From positions 1-32,327 of the IMG/VR virus record IMGVR_UViG_3300037191_000644: a stretch of DNA of 32,327 nucleotides, one strand, 5' to 3'. Under the pieces are notes generated by a model. It was not told where the DNA came from, searched no databases, and worked only from the letters and a program-made list of their open reading frames with translations. Shown here in pieces: positions 25,622-32,327 of this stretch (its first letter is position 1; the number at the start of each line of letters is the position of its first letter). The DNA is from a virus. The position numbers and the translations under genes were made by a program.

Positions 25622-26254
25622 TTAAGGATTAGGAACATTTACCGCTGTGATTTTGTTTATATTATAAAAAAGATCGGCTAGTGCTCCGCTGTTGGCTTCT
25701 ATTAGAGCCGTATGTAACTCAGCTTCTAATGTGTCTAGATCAGTTATTTCAGTAAACATATCTACTGTAGTAGCGATGCTGTCTATCCCTGTATCTATCC
25801 CAACTATATCTACTGTACCTAATGTAAACTTAATGTACCCATTGTCATAATACAATCTGACTTGTTCTGAAAGACCTACTATAGATCTTTCAACTCTATC
25901 AATTCTGGAGTAAGGTATAGACATCGAAGATCCCTCAATTTGGACCTGTTCAATCGTAGATGATATATCAGCGGGTACCGTAGAGGATATAGTGGGTATA
26001 TCCGATGATCCTGAAAGTCGTTGTAATCTAAACTCTAAAGCTGTATCGGTTGCATTAGTACCTATTAATATATTGTTACTTCCACATGAAAGATACAGGT
26101 AGTCTACTATACCATCTACATCCTTAGTAACAGAGTCTATAAGTATATCTGAACCGTCGAAATTTATATTAAGTTCGCCTGTCACTGAAGCGGCTAAAGT
26201 ATATTTAACTATTTCCGGTGTAGGTGCAATATTACGTATACGTATAAGTCCCAT
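25622..26254 (-). CDS. Beta-rich hypothetical protein between portal and scaffold (210 aa)
   Basis: The sequence is rich in Ile, Val, Ser, Thr and Asp with alternating hydrophobic residues, suggesting a mostly beta fold. Examples are GELNINFDGSDILIDSVTKD and VRLYYDNGYIKFTLGTVDIV. A short helix closes the C-terminus (LEAELHTALIEANSGALADL). There is no signal peptide, membrane segment or enzymatic motif. Its ATG shares a base with the portal stop (TAATG), so it is translated with the portal. In this position crAss-like phages carry head-surface or accessory virion proteins, so a decoration or fibre-base role is possible but unproven. Confidence 0.6.
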   Translation of the reverse strand: MGLIRIRNIAPTPEIVKYTLAASVTGELNINFDGSDILIDSVTKDVDGIVDYLYLSCGSNNILIGTNATDTALEFRLQRLSGSSDIPTISSTVPADISSTIEQVQIEGSSMSIPYSRIDRVERSIVGLSEQVRLYYDNGYIKFTLGTVDIVGIDTGIDSIATTVDMFTEITDLDTLEAELHTALIEANSGALADLFYNINKITAVNVPNP

Positions 26255-28791
26255 TATATAAGAGTATCTAGTGGAGGCCCAGATTGTTCAGGTTGTCCAG
26301 GTTGTCCAGGCTGTCCCGGTTGTTTTGGTTGCTCGTTAGGACTTGCTAATCCTTGCATCATATCCATAGGCATCTCTTCTGTTAATCCCGATAACGGATC
26401 CGGAGATAATGGTTGTCCACCCATTGGTGAATCCATACCAGGTAAAGCGATTCCATCGGTAGGAGGTGAATTAGGCATCAAGTCTTTTTTACCCGCATTA
26501 GCAGTCTCTTGTACCTTATTACTACCCTCTACTTTGATTTGCTCTTTGTCTGTTAAGCCTGAATTCTCAAGAGTCTTAAGTTCCATCTTCAACTTATATT
26601 CCAACTCTAAGCGCTCCATTTCGTGTTCGTGCTTAAGATTTTCCAATTCAGCGCTGGCTTTAGAATCAAGTTCTTTACTCTGAGCTATAGCTTGTTGCTG
26701 AGCCGCGGCCTTCTGTTGTTCTAATTGCTGAGCTCCCTGCATCTTCTGCTGCTCCGCTGCTTGAGCTTCCTTTAGATACTTACCTCTTCTTATTACTAAG
26801 GTTTGGTTAGCCATCTTAACATTCTTTATAGATCTAAGGAATATAGCATCCTCCAGTCTAAGTTCTTTCTGCTGAAGAGACATTTGTATATTCTGTTCGA
26901 ACATCTGGCGTTCTTCCTCATCTGGAGCCATTTCTATATCTAGTCCAAATTCATTCAAATGAAAGTCTTTACCTATAGATATACTTTCGACTACTGCTTC
27001 GCCTAACATATTAATGTATTTCTTCTTCAACGGGGAATACTTTATAAGATCTTGTAATCTTAGTATAGTATGTTCAGCAATCCTTCGTGTTATACTTAGC
27101 TCTCCTTTATTAATATGCTTAGTAGCATTATTAGAAGCCATTAAAGCTAGTTTCTGTGTACCGATCAAAGCTTTGTTAGAAGGCTGTGTAGCATCTCTAG
27201 CTTCGTTTATACCGGTTACATCTCTTATTACTTGTAAATTGTGATTGTATATAGCTATTAGACTTTGCATGTCTTTACCTATTCCATTTTCAAGCTCTTG
27301 AATTGGTAACGATTGGGACTGCGTACCCTCATCATCTTGTCTACGGTAATATATGTTACCAGTTTGGTCATATATATCTTGTAACTCTAATGGAGTGAAA
27401 GTAGCACCATCTCCTTTACCTACGTTTTCTAGAGAGCCTAACTCGAATGCAGCCCCTTTAGGTCTAGCCTTAGCTATAACCAGTTGCATCTTTAAGTGAG
27501 CTAGTTGAATCTGATCAGCAAAAGGAATCATTCTTTCTACTAAAGATTTACCACTCGACTTATGCACATTAGGTATATATACTATATAAGGACATGGTGT
27601 ATCATCCAGTGTAGATGTCTTACGTACCATATTCTTAGCAGGACCATAACCTATTACATGTTCTGTACCTACTAAATATATACCTGTGTAGTATATAGCT
27701 GCTGGTTGCTCTACGATTTCTCTTTTGAACTTAGAGCGTTTAGGAGCCTCGTATCCATCTTTCTTTCTATAGATGTTTGAATGTCCATGCTTGTTCTCTT
27801 TCTTCTCGTAGACTACGTTATAATCACTTTTAAAGCAACCATCTAAGACCTCTATAGTAAACATATCATAATCATATTCGTCGTATCCCAGGGAAGCATT
27901 GAAGTTGCTGCCTGATCTAAAAGAAGATGGATTATTATCTCTACCTGCGTATCTTCTAGCTACCTCTTCTAGCTGAGGTTCGCTTAACTCAGAAGGACCA
28001 GCTAATCGTCTGATCTCTCCGATAGTCATACGTCTGATTTCACCCGCATGGTATAAGTCCTTGCAATCTGGAGCTTTACTGTACGAATGAATAAAGTTGG
28101 AGGGATCTACATATGTATGCTTAATACCCCTGACAGGGTCGGTGTGAGTTTTAGCCACAGCCATATTACATACAGTAAGATCCCTTATAAGTTGAGCACG
28201 AATTTCATCGTAATCATTAAGAGCTTTTATAGCTGTAAGAGCTTGTTCCATAGCCAATTCATTCTTCTGCTTGTAATTCAGATTCATGAACAGATCTAAT
28301 TCTTCGATAGATTCAGGACCACTAGCTTTTTCTTGCGTAGGCTGGTCGGTTATTCTAGCAAACTCTTCGTTGTAATCTTTGTTTATCATTTCGACAAACA
28401 TCTTATCTTTATCCTTAAGACGCTTGTTCAAAGATGTAGTATCCATAGCGGTTACCTTCATCTCGTATTCCTGTTCTACTAATCCGTTAACTATTACATC
28501 TACGAACTTTGGAACAATACTTAATATATCCCAGTTAAGGTTCATATAAGACTGGTCCCCACTAGAATTAAGCATGCTACGATACTTGCCATCTCCTTGA
28601 GTACCATTAGCATAGGCTCTGGCTGTATCAAATCTTCTCTTCTTTCCTTTGATAGAAGAAGATCCTTCTCCCTGCCAGTCTTTGTACATACCCTGGAAAT
28701 ACTTCAAGCCATAAGCCTTACTGTCTTTTATTTCCTTCTTAGCAAACGGTGACGGATACCCTCCAACGTTTTCTATATCTTTATGGCTCAT
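26254..28791 (-). CDS. Portal protein (845 aa)
   Basis: This is a large portal of the type found in crAss-like and related phages. The dodecameric portal is the DNA gate and the docking site for terminase and tail rings. The sequence shows an N-terminal region with WDILSIVPKFVDVIVNGLVE, a strand-rich wing, the stretch SLVERMIPFADQIQLAHLKM (about residues 410-435) followed by IYNHNLQVIRDVTGINEARD, which is portal-like, and a crown/barrel region. The C-terminal part (about 675-760) is a Gln/Ala/Glu-rich coiled coil (QQKAAAQQQAIAQSKELD). A Pro/Gly/Met-rich tail ends in a short PGQ repeat. It starts one base after the terminase stop. The identification rests on neighbours plus these segments and is solid. 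Confidence 0.85.
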   Translation of the reverse strand: MSHKDIENVGGYPSPFAKKEIKDSKAYGLKYFQGMYKDWQGEGSSSIKGKKRRFDTARAYANGTQGDGKYRSMLNSSGDQSYMNLNWDILSIVPKFVDVIVNGLVEQEYEMKVTAMDTTSLNKRLKDKDKMFVEMINKDYNEEFARITDQPTQEKASGPESIEELDLFMNLNYKQKNELAMEQALTAIKALNDYDEIRAQLIRDLTVCNMAVAKTHTDPVRGIKHTYVDPSNFIHSYSKAPDCKDLYHAGEIRRMTIGEIRRLAGPSELSEPQLEEVARRYAGRDNNPSSFRSGSNFNASLGYDEYDYDMFTIEVLDGCFKSDYNVVYEKKENKHGHSNIYRKKDGYEAPKRSKFKREIVEQPAAIYYTGIYLVGTEHVIGYGPAKNMVRKTSTLDDTPCPYIVYIPNVHKSSGKSLVERMIPFADQIQLAHLKMQLVIAKARPKGAAFELGSLENVGKGDGATFTPLELQDIYDQTGNIYYRRQDDEGTQSQSLPIQELENGIGKDMQSLIAIYNHNLQVIRDVTGINEARDATQPSNKALIGTQKLALMASNNATKHINKGELSITRRIAEHTILRLQDLIKYSPLKKKYINMLGEAVVESISIGKDFHLNEFGLDIEMAPDEEERQMFEQNIQMSLQQKELRLEDAIFLRSIKNVKMANQTLVIRRGKYLKEAQAAEQQKMQGAQQLEQQKAAAQQQAIAQSKELDSKASAELENLKHEHEMERLELEYKLKMELKTLENSGLTDKEQIKVEGSNKVQETANAGKKDLMPNSPPTDGIALPGMDSPMGGQPLSPDPLSGLTEEMPMDMMQGLASPNEQPKQPGQPGQPGQPEQSGPPLDTLI
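26276..26322 (-). repeat. PGQ tandem repeat in the portal tail
   Basis: Near the 3' end of the portal gene a nine-base unit (forward CCAGGTTGT with small changes) repeats in tandem and encodes PGQPGQPGQPEQSGPP, a collagen-like or flexible tail. Bounds are approximate. Confidence 0.7.
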
Positions 28792-28792
28792 A

Positions 28793-30865
28793 TTATTGAA
28801 TATTTTTTCTACTATTAAACGCTCTTACAAACGGGATATGTTCCGTTATTTCTTTTTTCTTCTTAATTACTTTTGTCGTAGCTATTAACGCTAGTGCTGC
28901 TGCTATGGACGCATCGTATTTGGTTCTATTATCAATCTCAAATACACTCCAATCCTTTAGTAACACATTAAAATGACATCTACCCATCGATCCATCTGGT
29001 CTATATCCCACATTATCATGAATGTGAGCCTCAGTTAAATCACCCATTAGGTTTATGACCTCGGCTCCTGCTGTAGGAATACCTGGGGTTACCTTCTTAC
29101 CTGGGGATGGTAGTCTACTATAAGTGTATTCCGGACGCGCCATTAAATATCCTGCAAATCCGTTGTCACGAAAGTAGTTAATTATTCCGACTTTATTATT
29201 TTCTATGAGTATCTCTGCACCATAAAATACACAAGCCTTCAATACATCCTCATAAAAGATAGAAGCTTTAGGAGGCCTGTTGATATACTCACATACAAAT
29301 ACCTGACTAACCTCTTCAAAAGGATTAAACTTCTTGAAAATATATAACGCCCCATCGGACCTACGTCCATCAACGGTATAGTCATGATCGAAGGGATCGC
29401 AGCCGCCAACATAATCCACAGCATTGCCAGGATATCGGCCCTTGCTTCGCATAACTTTCGCATTTCTTTTTTCTTCTGGAAGTAAAAACGTTGTTTTGAA
29501 TTTGCCATTTTTATTAGGAACCCACTTTACTGCTTGTTTAGTAGTCGGATCCTCCCATAAGAAATTACCTGTTACGGTTAATTCTGGGTGTTCCTCATTA
29601 TAATCCATCTGTTGAAATATCTTTTCTACATCAAAAGTGGACCTGGAAGCATCGGCTCTGAAAGCTTCTTCTTCTGTAAATGGGAACTGGCGCTTAAATT
29701 CGTTTAAATCAATATTATTGTCTGCTAATGCTTTTCTTCTGTTACTTAAGTATTCTTTAGAACCTATTTCTACTTCGAATTCATCAATACCCATTATAGG
29801 GACCTTGGGAGAAGTTATAACCGAGTATCCATATATGTCTATGAAACCCTCTAGGTTATCGAAGGCTGGTATAAATAGCGAGTATAATCCGGATATAGTC
29901 TGCCCATTCTGATCACGCTTAGTTACGTCCGATGAGTAGTAAATATCTTTGTACTCTTCACCCCCACTATCCTGAGCGTTGGCAGTAGTACCCATCATAC
30001 ACTTACCTACTATCTTTCTACCTAATAATAAACAAGTTCTAGTAACTCTCCAGTTCTTTTTAATACTATTAGGTTTCGACCATTTAGCACTTTCATCGTG
30101 TACTAATAATTTCAGTTTTTGACCATCATAAGAGTTAGAACCTGTATTTCTCCAACTTATACTAGAATTTAAAGATTCATCGATAGATGCATACTTATTG
30201 TTCTTTGTCATCTTCTGCGAAGGAGTTCTAAAAGCAAGCTCCATACGAGGATTTGAAGAACCATCTTGAATGGGCTTGAAGAACCACGGGTAGTTTCTAA
30301 AGATATAAACAGCTTTATCTGTAAACAAATCCTGTGCATCTTTACCTGTCTTCGATAATATCCCTGACACAGCATTTTCAGCACTAGACGTTATATTCAC
30401 TATCTCACTAGCCGAACAATAACTGAATCCACTCCTTCTATTCTTTAGATAGCATACTCCAAAGCACCTATGATCTAACTTGCATGCTTCCCAGAACATG
30501 AATAAGCGACGATTAGCATCCCTGTATTCAGGATAACCAATATCTATCTTACTCCACTGTACATACATGTAATGAGAACCAGTCATATAAGTAGGCTCTC
30601 CGTTGTTAAAGAACCATATACCTTCTCGTCGTCTTCTGTATTCTTCTACGATATAGTCTTCAAAGTCAGCTGCGTTTTCTCTACTACACATTACGCTCAT
30701 TTCTTGGCGTACCCAAACCTGGTCTTTTTTCTTCACTCCTACATTAAGAAAATGTGATCTAGGCGGTTGCTTAGGTAATCCGATCTTGAGATTCTGTATC
30801 TCAATAACCTTACCTCTAGTCCCATTAGGACACAACCACACTGTATCAGTTTTCTTATCGTACAT
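28793..30865 (-). CDS. terL: Large terminase subunit (690 aa)
   Basis: This is the ATP-driven motor and nuclease that packages DNA through the portal. The ATPase half has an unusual Walker A-like segment KNRRSGFS (141-148), Walker B LKLLVHDE (251-258) and a coupling segment MGTTANAQDSGGEE (about 291-304). FPFTEEEAFRA (394-404) is a familiar TerL junction sequence. The nuclease half has the three acidic positions expected of the RNase H-like fold: VGGCDPFDHD (D490), ILIENNKVG (E555) and KYDASIAAAL (D651). The ATG at 30865 overlaps the upstream gene by 11 bases. No obvious small terminase is seen, although the 101-aa coiled-coil protein just upstream is a candidate by position. Confidence 0.9.
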   Translation of the reverse strand: MYDKKTDTVWLCPNGTRGKVIEIQNLKIGLPKQPPRSHFLNVGVKKKDQVWVRQEMSVMCSRENAADFEDYIVEEYRRRREGIWFFNNGEPTYMTGSHYMYVQWSKIDIGYPEYRDANRRLFMFWEACKLDHRCFGVCYLKNRRSGFSYCSASEIVNITSSAENAVSGILSKTGKDAQDLFTDKAVYIFRNYPWFFKPIQDGSSNPRMELAFRTPSQKMTKNNKYASIDESLNSSISWRNTGSNSYDGQKLKLLVHDESAKWSKPNSIKKNWRVTRTCLLLGRKIVGKCMMGTTANAQDSGGEEYKDIYYSSDVTKRDQNGQTISGLYSLFIPAFDNLEGFIDIYGYSVITSPKVPIMGIDEFEVEIGSKEYLSNRRKALADNNIDLNEFKRQFPFTEEEAFRADASRSTFDVEKIFQQMDYNEEHPELTVTGNFLWEDPTTKQAVKWVPNKNGKFKTTFLLPEEKRNAKVMRSKGRYPGNAVDYVGGCDPFDHDYTVDGRRSDGALYIFKKFNPFEEVSQVFVCEYINRPPKASIFYEDVLKACVFYGAEILIENNKVGIINYFRDNGFAGYLMARPEYTYSRLPSPGKKVTPGIPTAGAEVINLMGDLTEAHIHDNVGYRPDGSMGRCHFNVLLKDWSVFEIDNRTKYDASIAAALALIATTKVIKKKKEITEHIPFVRAFNSRKNIQ

Positions 30866-31160
30866 TTTTCTTCGCCATCTTCTCTACAAAACCTTGCTGG
30901 AAGTCTTTTTTAGCATCGTCTAATTGATCCAGGTAGTCTTCTTCACTGGATAATTGCTTTTCTATCTTTACTATACCTTCTAGTATCTCCTGAGCATCTA
31001 AGAAGGCTCTTTTCTTGCTGTCTAACGCACTCTTACGTCTCTCGTCTAATACTTCGTCTGATATAGGCTTTTCTATGTCCAAGAGGAGTGTTTCAATAGC
31101 AGACTTACCAGCCTCTATTAGCTTTTGAAGGGTCCCTTTTATATATTGTTTATTCTCCAT
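30855..31160 (-). CDS. Small coiled-coil protein upstream of terminase (101 aa)
   Basis: This charged, almost entirely helical protein has heptad-like segments, including QEILEGIVKIEKQLSSEEDY and DQLDDAKKDFQQGFVEKMAK. No membrane segment or signal peptide is seen. It overlaps the co-chaperonin-like gene upstream and the terminase downstream by 11 bases each, so it is translationally coupled to both. By position it could be a small terminase subunit or a packaging or assembly adaptor. The usual helix-turn-helix of small terminases is not evident, so the call stays open. Confidence 0.55.
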   Translation of the reverse strand: MENKQYIKGTLQKLIEAGKSAIETLLLDIEKPISDEVLDERRKSALDSKKRAFLDAQEILEGIVKIEKQLSSEEDYLDQLDDAKKDFQQGFVEKMAKKNVR

Positions 31161-31743
31161 CGACTACAGCATAAATACTAGTTGCTCTCACTCTATATAC
31201 TACATCGCCGTTATCCATAGTTATATCATAATCAACTCCTTTGTCAAACAATACTACATCGCCTAAAGCACCTCCAGCATCTAAAAACTCCTCACATACA
31301 GCAAGAACCTTTCCTTTACCTTCTTCGTAATTTTTAGTTTCACCTGTGTATATACCAGAATTCGTTGTTATTTCAGAATCTTCTTCTTTAGTTATAATGC
31401 AGAAAGGTCCTACGGCTTCAAATCCACCGTCTGGACTGATACTCATATAAATAAATCCTTGATCTATTCTAAAATATATACCCTCGTCGTCGTAGTCAAT
31501 TGGCTTTGACTCTTGAGTCGCAAAATGGTGTATGAGTACTTTATCTCCAATACTTATGTTTTTATGCCTTTTAACTTTATTAAGAGGTTCATGAATAATG
31601 GTAGCTGTACTCTGAGCATTTTCTAAGTTATTGAAAGAGTTATCCATATAGATTTCCTCCCCATTCAAATACTTCTTTTTATGCAATGAGTCCACTTTTA
31701 TAATGTACTCGTGCAACGCTGAATTTCCTTTAGGCCATTTCAT
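31150..31743 (-). CDS. GroES-like co-chaperonin, Cpn10-type, with extra N-terminal half-barrel (197 aa)
   Basis: Residues 112-195 follow the order of bacterial GroES. FCIITKEEDSE aligns with the first strand, ITTNSGIYTGE (125-135) sits where the GroEL-binding mobile loop lies, then come GKGKVLAV (142-149), GDVVLFDKG (161-169) and NGDVVYRVRATSIYAVV (178-194). GroES caps GroEL during protein folding, and phage versions such as T4 gp31 help fold the capsid protein. That is a plausible role here, upstream of the head genes. An N-terminal segment (65-102: GDKVLIHHF, then DDEGIYFRIDQGFIYMSI) resembles the C-terminal half of the same barrel, suggesting partial duplication. The first ~60 residues are unique. 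The ATG at 31743 overlaps the upstream gene by 14 bases. The match is by eye and moderately strong. Confidence 0.6.
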   Translation of the reverse strand: MKWPKGNSALHEYIIKVDSLHKKKYLNGEEIYMDNSFNNLENAQSTATIIHEPLNKVKRHKNISIGDKVLIHHFATQESKPIDYDDEGIYFRIDQGFIYMSISPDGGFEAVGPFCIITKEEDSEITTNSGIYTGETKNYEEGKGKVLAVCEEFLDAGGALGDVVLFDKGVDYDITMDNGDVVYRVRATSIYAVVDGE

Positions 31744-32002
31744 TGGTTGTGACTGATTTTAGATTATATTCAAATGCAATTGGCATATCTTGGAAACTTT
31801 TCCATATGCGTTCTTCACCAGCGGCCATAGTTATATATAGATCCACTTTTAAGGTACCGTACTTGATCCAATGACGTTCGTCATATACTATACTCGTTAA
31901 AGTAAAAGCAGCTCCTGGTACGCGATGTTTAGAACCTACTACATAGTGCATACCGTCTTTCATATCTGAACCGATAGTCACTTTTCTAATTTGTTCGTAC
32001 AT
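31730..32002 (-). CDS. Small hypothetical protein (90 aa)
   Basis: This short protein is probably beta-rich (VTIGSDMKDGMHYVVGSKH and YGTLKVDLYITMAAGEERIW). It has no signal peptide, membrane helix or known motif. The start at 32002 follows an A/T-rich leader with two TTAAA repeats and no Shine-Dalgarno sequence, typical of Bacteroidota. It lies three bases after the upstream small membrane protein gene and overlaps the co-chaperonin-like gene by 14 bases. I do not recognise the family. Confidence 0.6.
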   Translation of the reverse strand: MYEQIRKVTIGSDMKDGMHYVVGSKHRVPGAAFTLTSIVYDERHWIKYGTLKVDLYITMAAGEERIWKSFQDMPIAFEYNLKSVTTNEMA

Positions 32003-32005
32003 AAT

Positions 32006-32239
32006 TTAATTTAATTTTTTCTCGAATGCTGAGGCTATTAGGGGAGCAACTGCTATCCCGGCCATTATACAACTCTCTATGGTTATTCCCTTAGCCGTTA
32101 CGTCCATCATAACAGCTCCTACTAATATACCAGATACCGATCGTTTGGCTGACCATTTCTTGTTGTCACCTTTGAACACTTCTGATATTTTAGCAACTGA
32201 TGCTGCAATTCCTTTTAAACTACTTAATGGATTTGCCAT
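32006..32239 (-). CDS. Small membrane protein, holin-like (77 aa)
   Basis: A soluble, Lys-containing N-terminus (about residues 1-32) is followed by two hydrophobic segments, SGILVGAVMMDVTAKG (about 36-51) and IMAGIAVAPLIASAF (about 58-72), and a charged end EKKLN. Small size, two possible membrane spans and a charged tail are typical of phage holins, which open the inner membrane for lysis. Many unrelated small membrane proteins look the same, so the function is tentative. The ATG at 32239 overlaps the upstream partial gene by 20 bases. Confidence 0.5.
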   Translation of the reverse strand: MANPLSSLKGIAASVAKISEVFKGDNKKWSAKRSVSGILVGAVMMDVTAKGITIESCIMAGIAVAPLIASAFEKKLN

Positions 32240-32327
32240 CTTTGGTATAGTTTGGGATTATAGCATTAAAGAAGTAATCGAACTTAGCGAATACCGCATC
32301 ATCGTTTAATGTTGGTGTTAACCTAAC
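32220..32327 (-). CDS. Unknown protein, C-terminal 35 residues (partial at window edge)
   Basis: An open frame enters from the right edge and ends at TAG 32220-32222. It encodes VRLTPTLNDDAVFAKFDYFF and a further 15 residues. It has no start in the window. It overlaps the next gene by 20 bases, the same compact style as the rest of the operon, which supports it being coding. A neighbouring holin-like gene would allow a lysis enzyme here, but nothing in these residues shows that. Confidence 0.45.
   Translation of the reverse strand, partial: VRLTPTLNDDAVFAKFDYFFNAIIPNYTKDGKSIK

Noticed and set aside
1-32327. tRNA genes, CRISPR arrays, integrase, insertion sequences or attachment sites
   Set aside because: Gaps between genes are too short and contain no cloverleaf, spaced repeats or terminal inverted repeats; no recombinase or transposase motif was seen in any real gene.

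Overview
The window looks like part of the genome of a lytic, tailed (probably short-tailed) bacteriophage that infects a member of the Bacteroidota. The sequence is AT-rich and densely packed with genes. Starts follow A-rich leaders rather than Shine-Dalgarno motifs, and the longer gaps on the minus strand contain exact copies of the Bacteroidota -7 promoter element (TAnnTTTG, here TATATTTG). The gene order (terminase, large portal, acidic scaffold-like protein, capsid, several ~210-235 aa connector proteins, a ~1600 aa nozzle/muzzle-like protein, then very large internal proteins) resembles the virion module of crAss-like phages and the podoviruses of marine Flavobacteriia. That placement is inferred from layout and motifs; no database search was possible.

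Left end, 1-1332, plus strand: the 3' end of a calcineurin-type metallophosphoesterase, a 50-residue Cys-containing protein, a PhoH-type ATPase and a 75-residue unknown. The unknown meets the late operon tail to tail, and the two stop codons abut (TAATTA, 1330-1335) with no terminator between them.

Right part, 1333-32327, minus strand, read from right to left: the 3' end of an unknown gene; a small holin-like membrane protein; a small unknown; a GroES-like co-chaperonin; a small coiled-coil protein; the large terminase; the portal; a beta-rich unknown; a scaffold-like acidic protein; and the major capsid protein, which ends at a UUCG-loop terminator. A 303-aa unknown follows, ending at a second terminator that overlaps a promoter. 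Next come three connector/ring proteins, the 1618-aa nozzle/muzzle protein, and three putative ejection proteins of 214, 667 and 3158 aa. The operon ends with three very basic small proteins.

The two most notable features are at the left of the late operon. The 3158-aa protein is a giant polyvalent-type protein with two separate HExxH zincin motifs, a GNAT-like acetyltransferase motif and a C-terminal region typical of phage large polyvalent proteins. The 217-aa basic protein ends in the heptamer GGGAAAG directly before its TAG stop, which is the slippery site used by phage lambda G/GT. The -1 frame continues for 96 codons with no ATG, GTG or TTG start of its own, which strongly suggests programmed -1 frameshifting to a 313-aa fusion product.

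Together, the minus-strand genes supply packaging (TerL), head assembly (portal, scaffold, capsid, chaperonin help), neck and tail (ring proteins, nozzle), cell entry (ejection proteins) and possibly DNA condensation (basic proteins). No tRNA, rRNA, CRISPR array, integrase or insertion sequence was seen.
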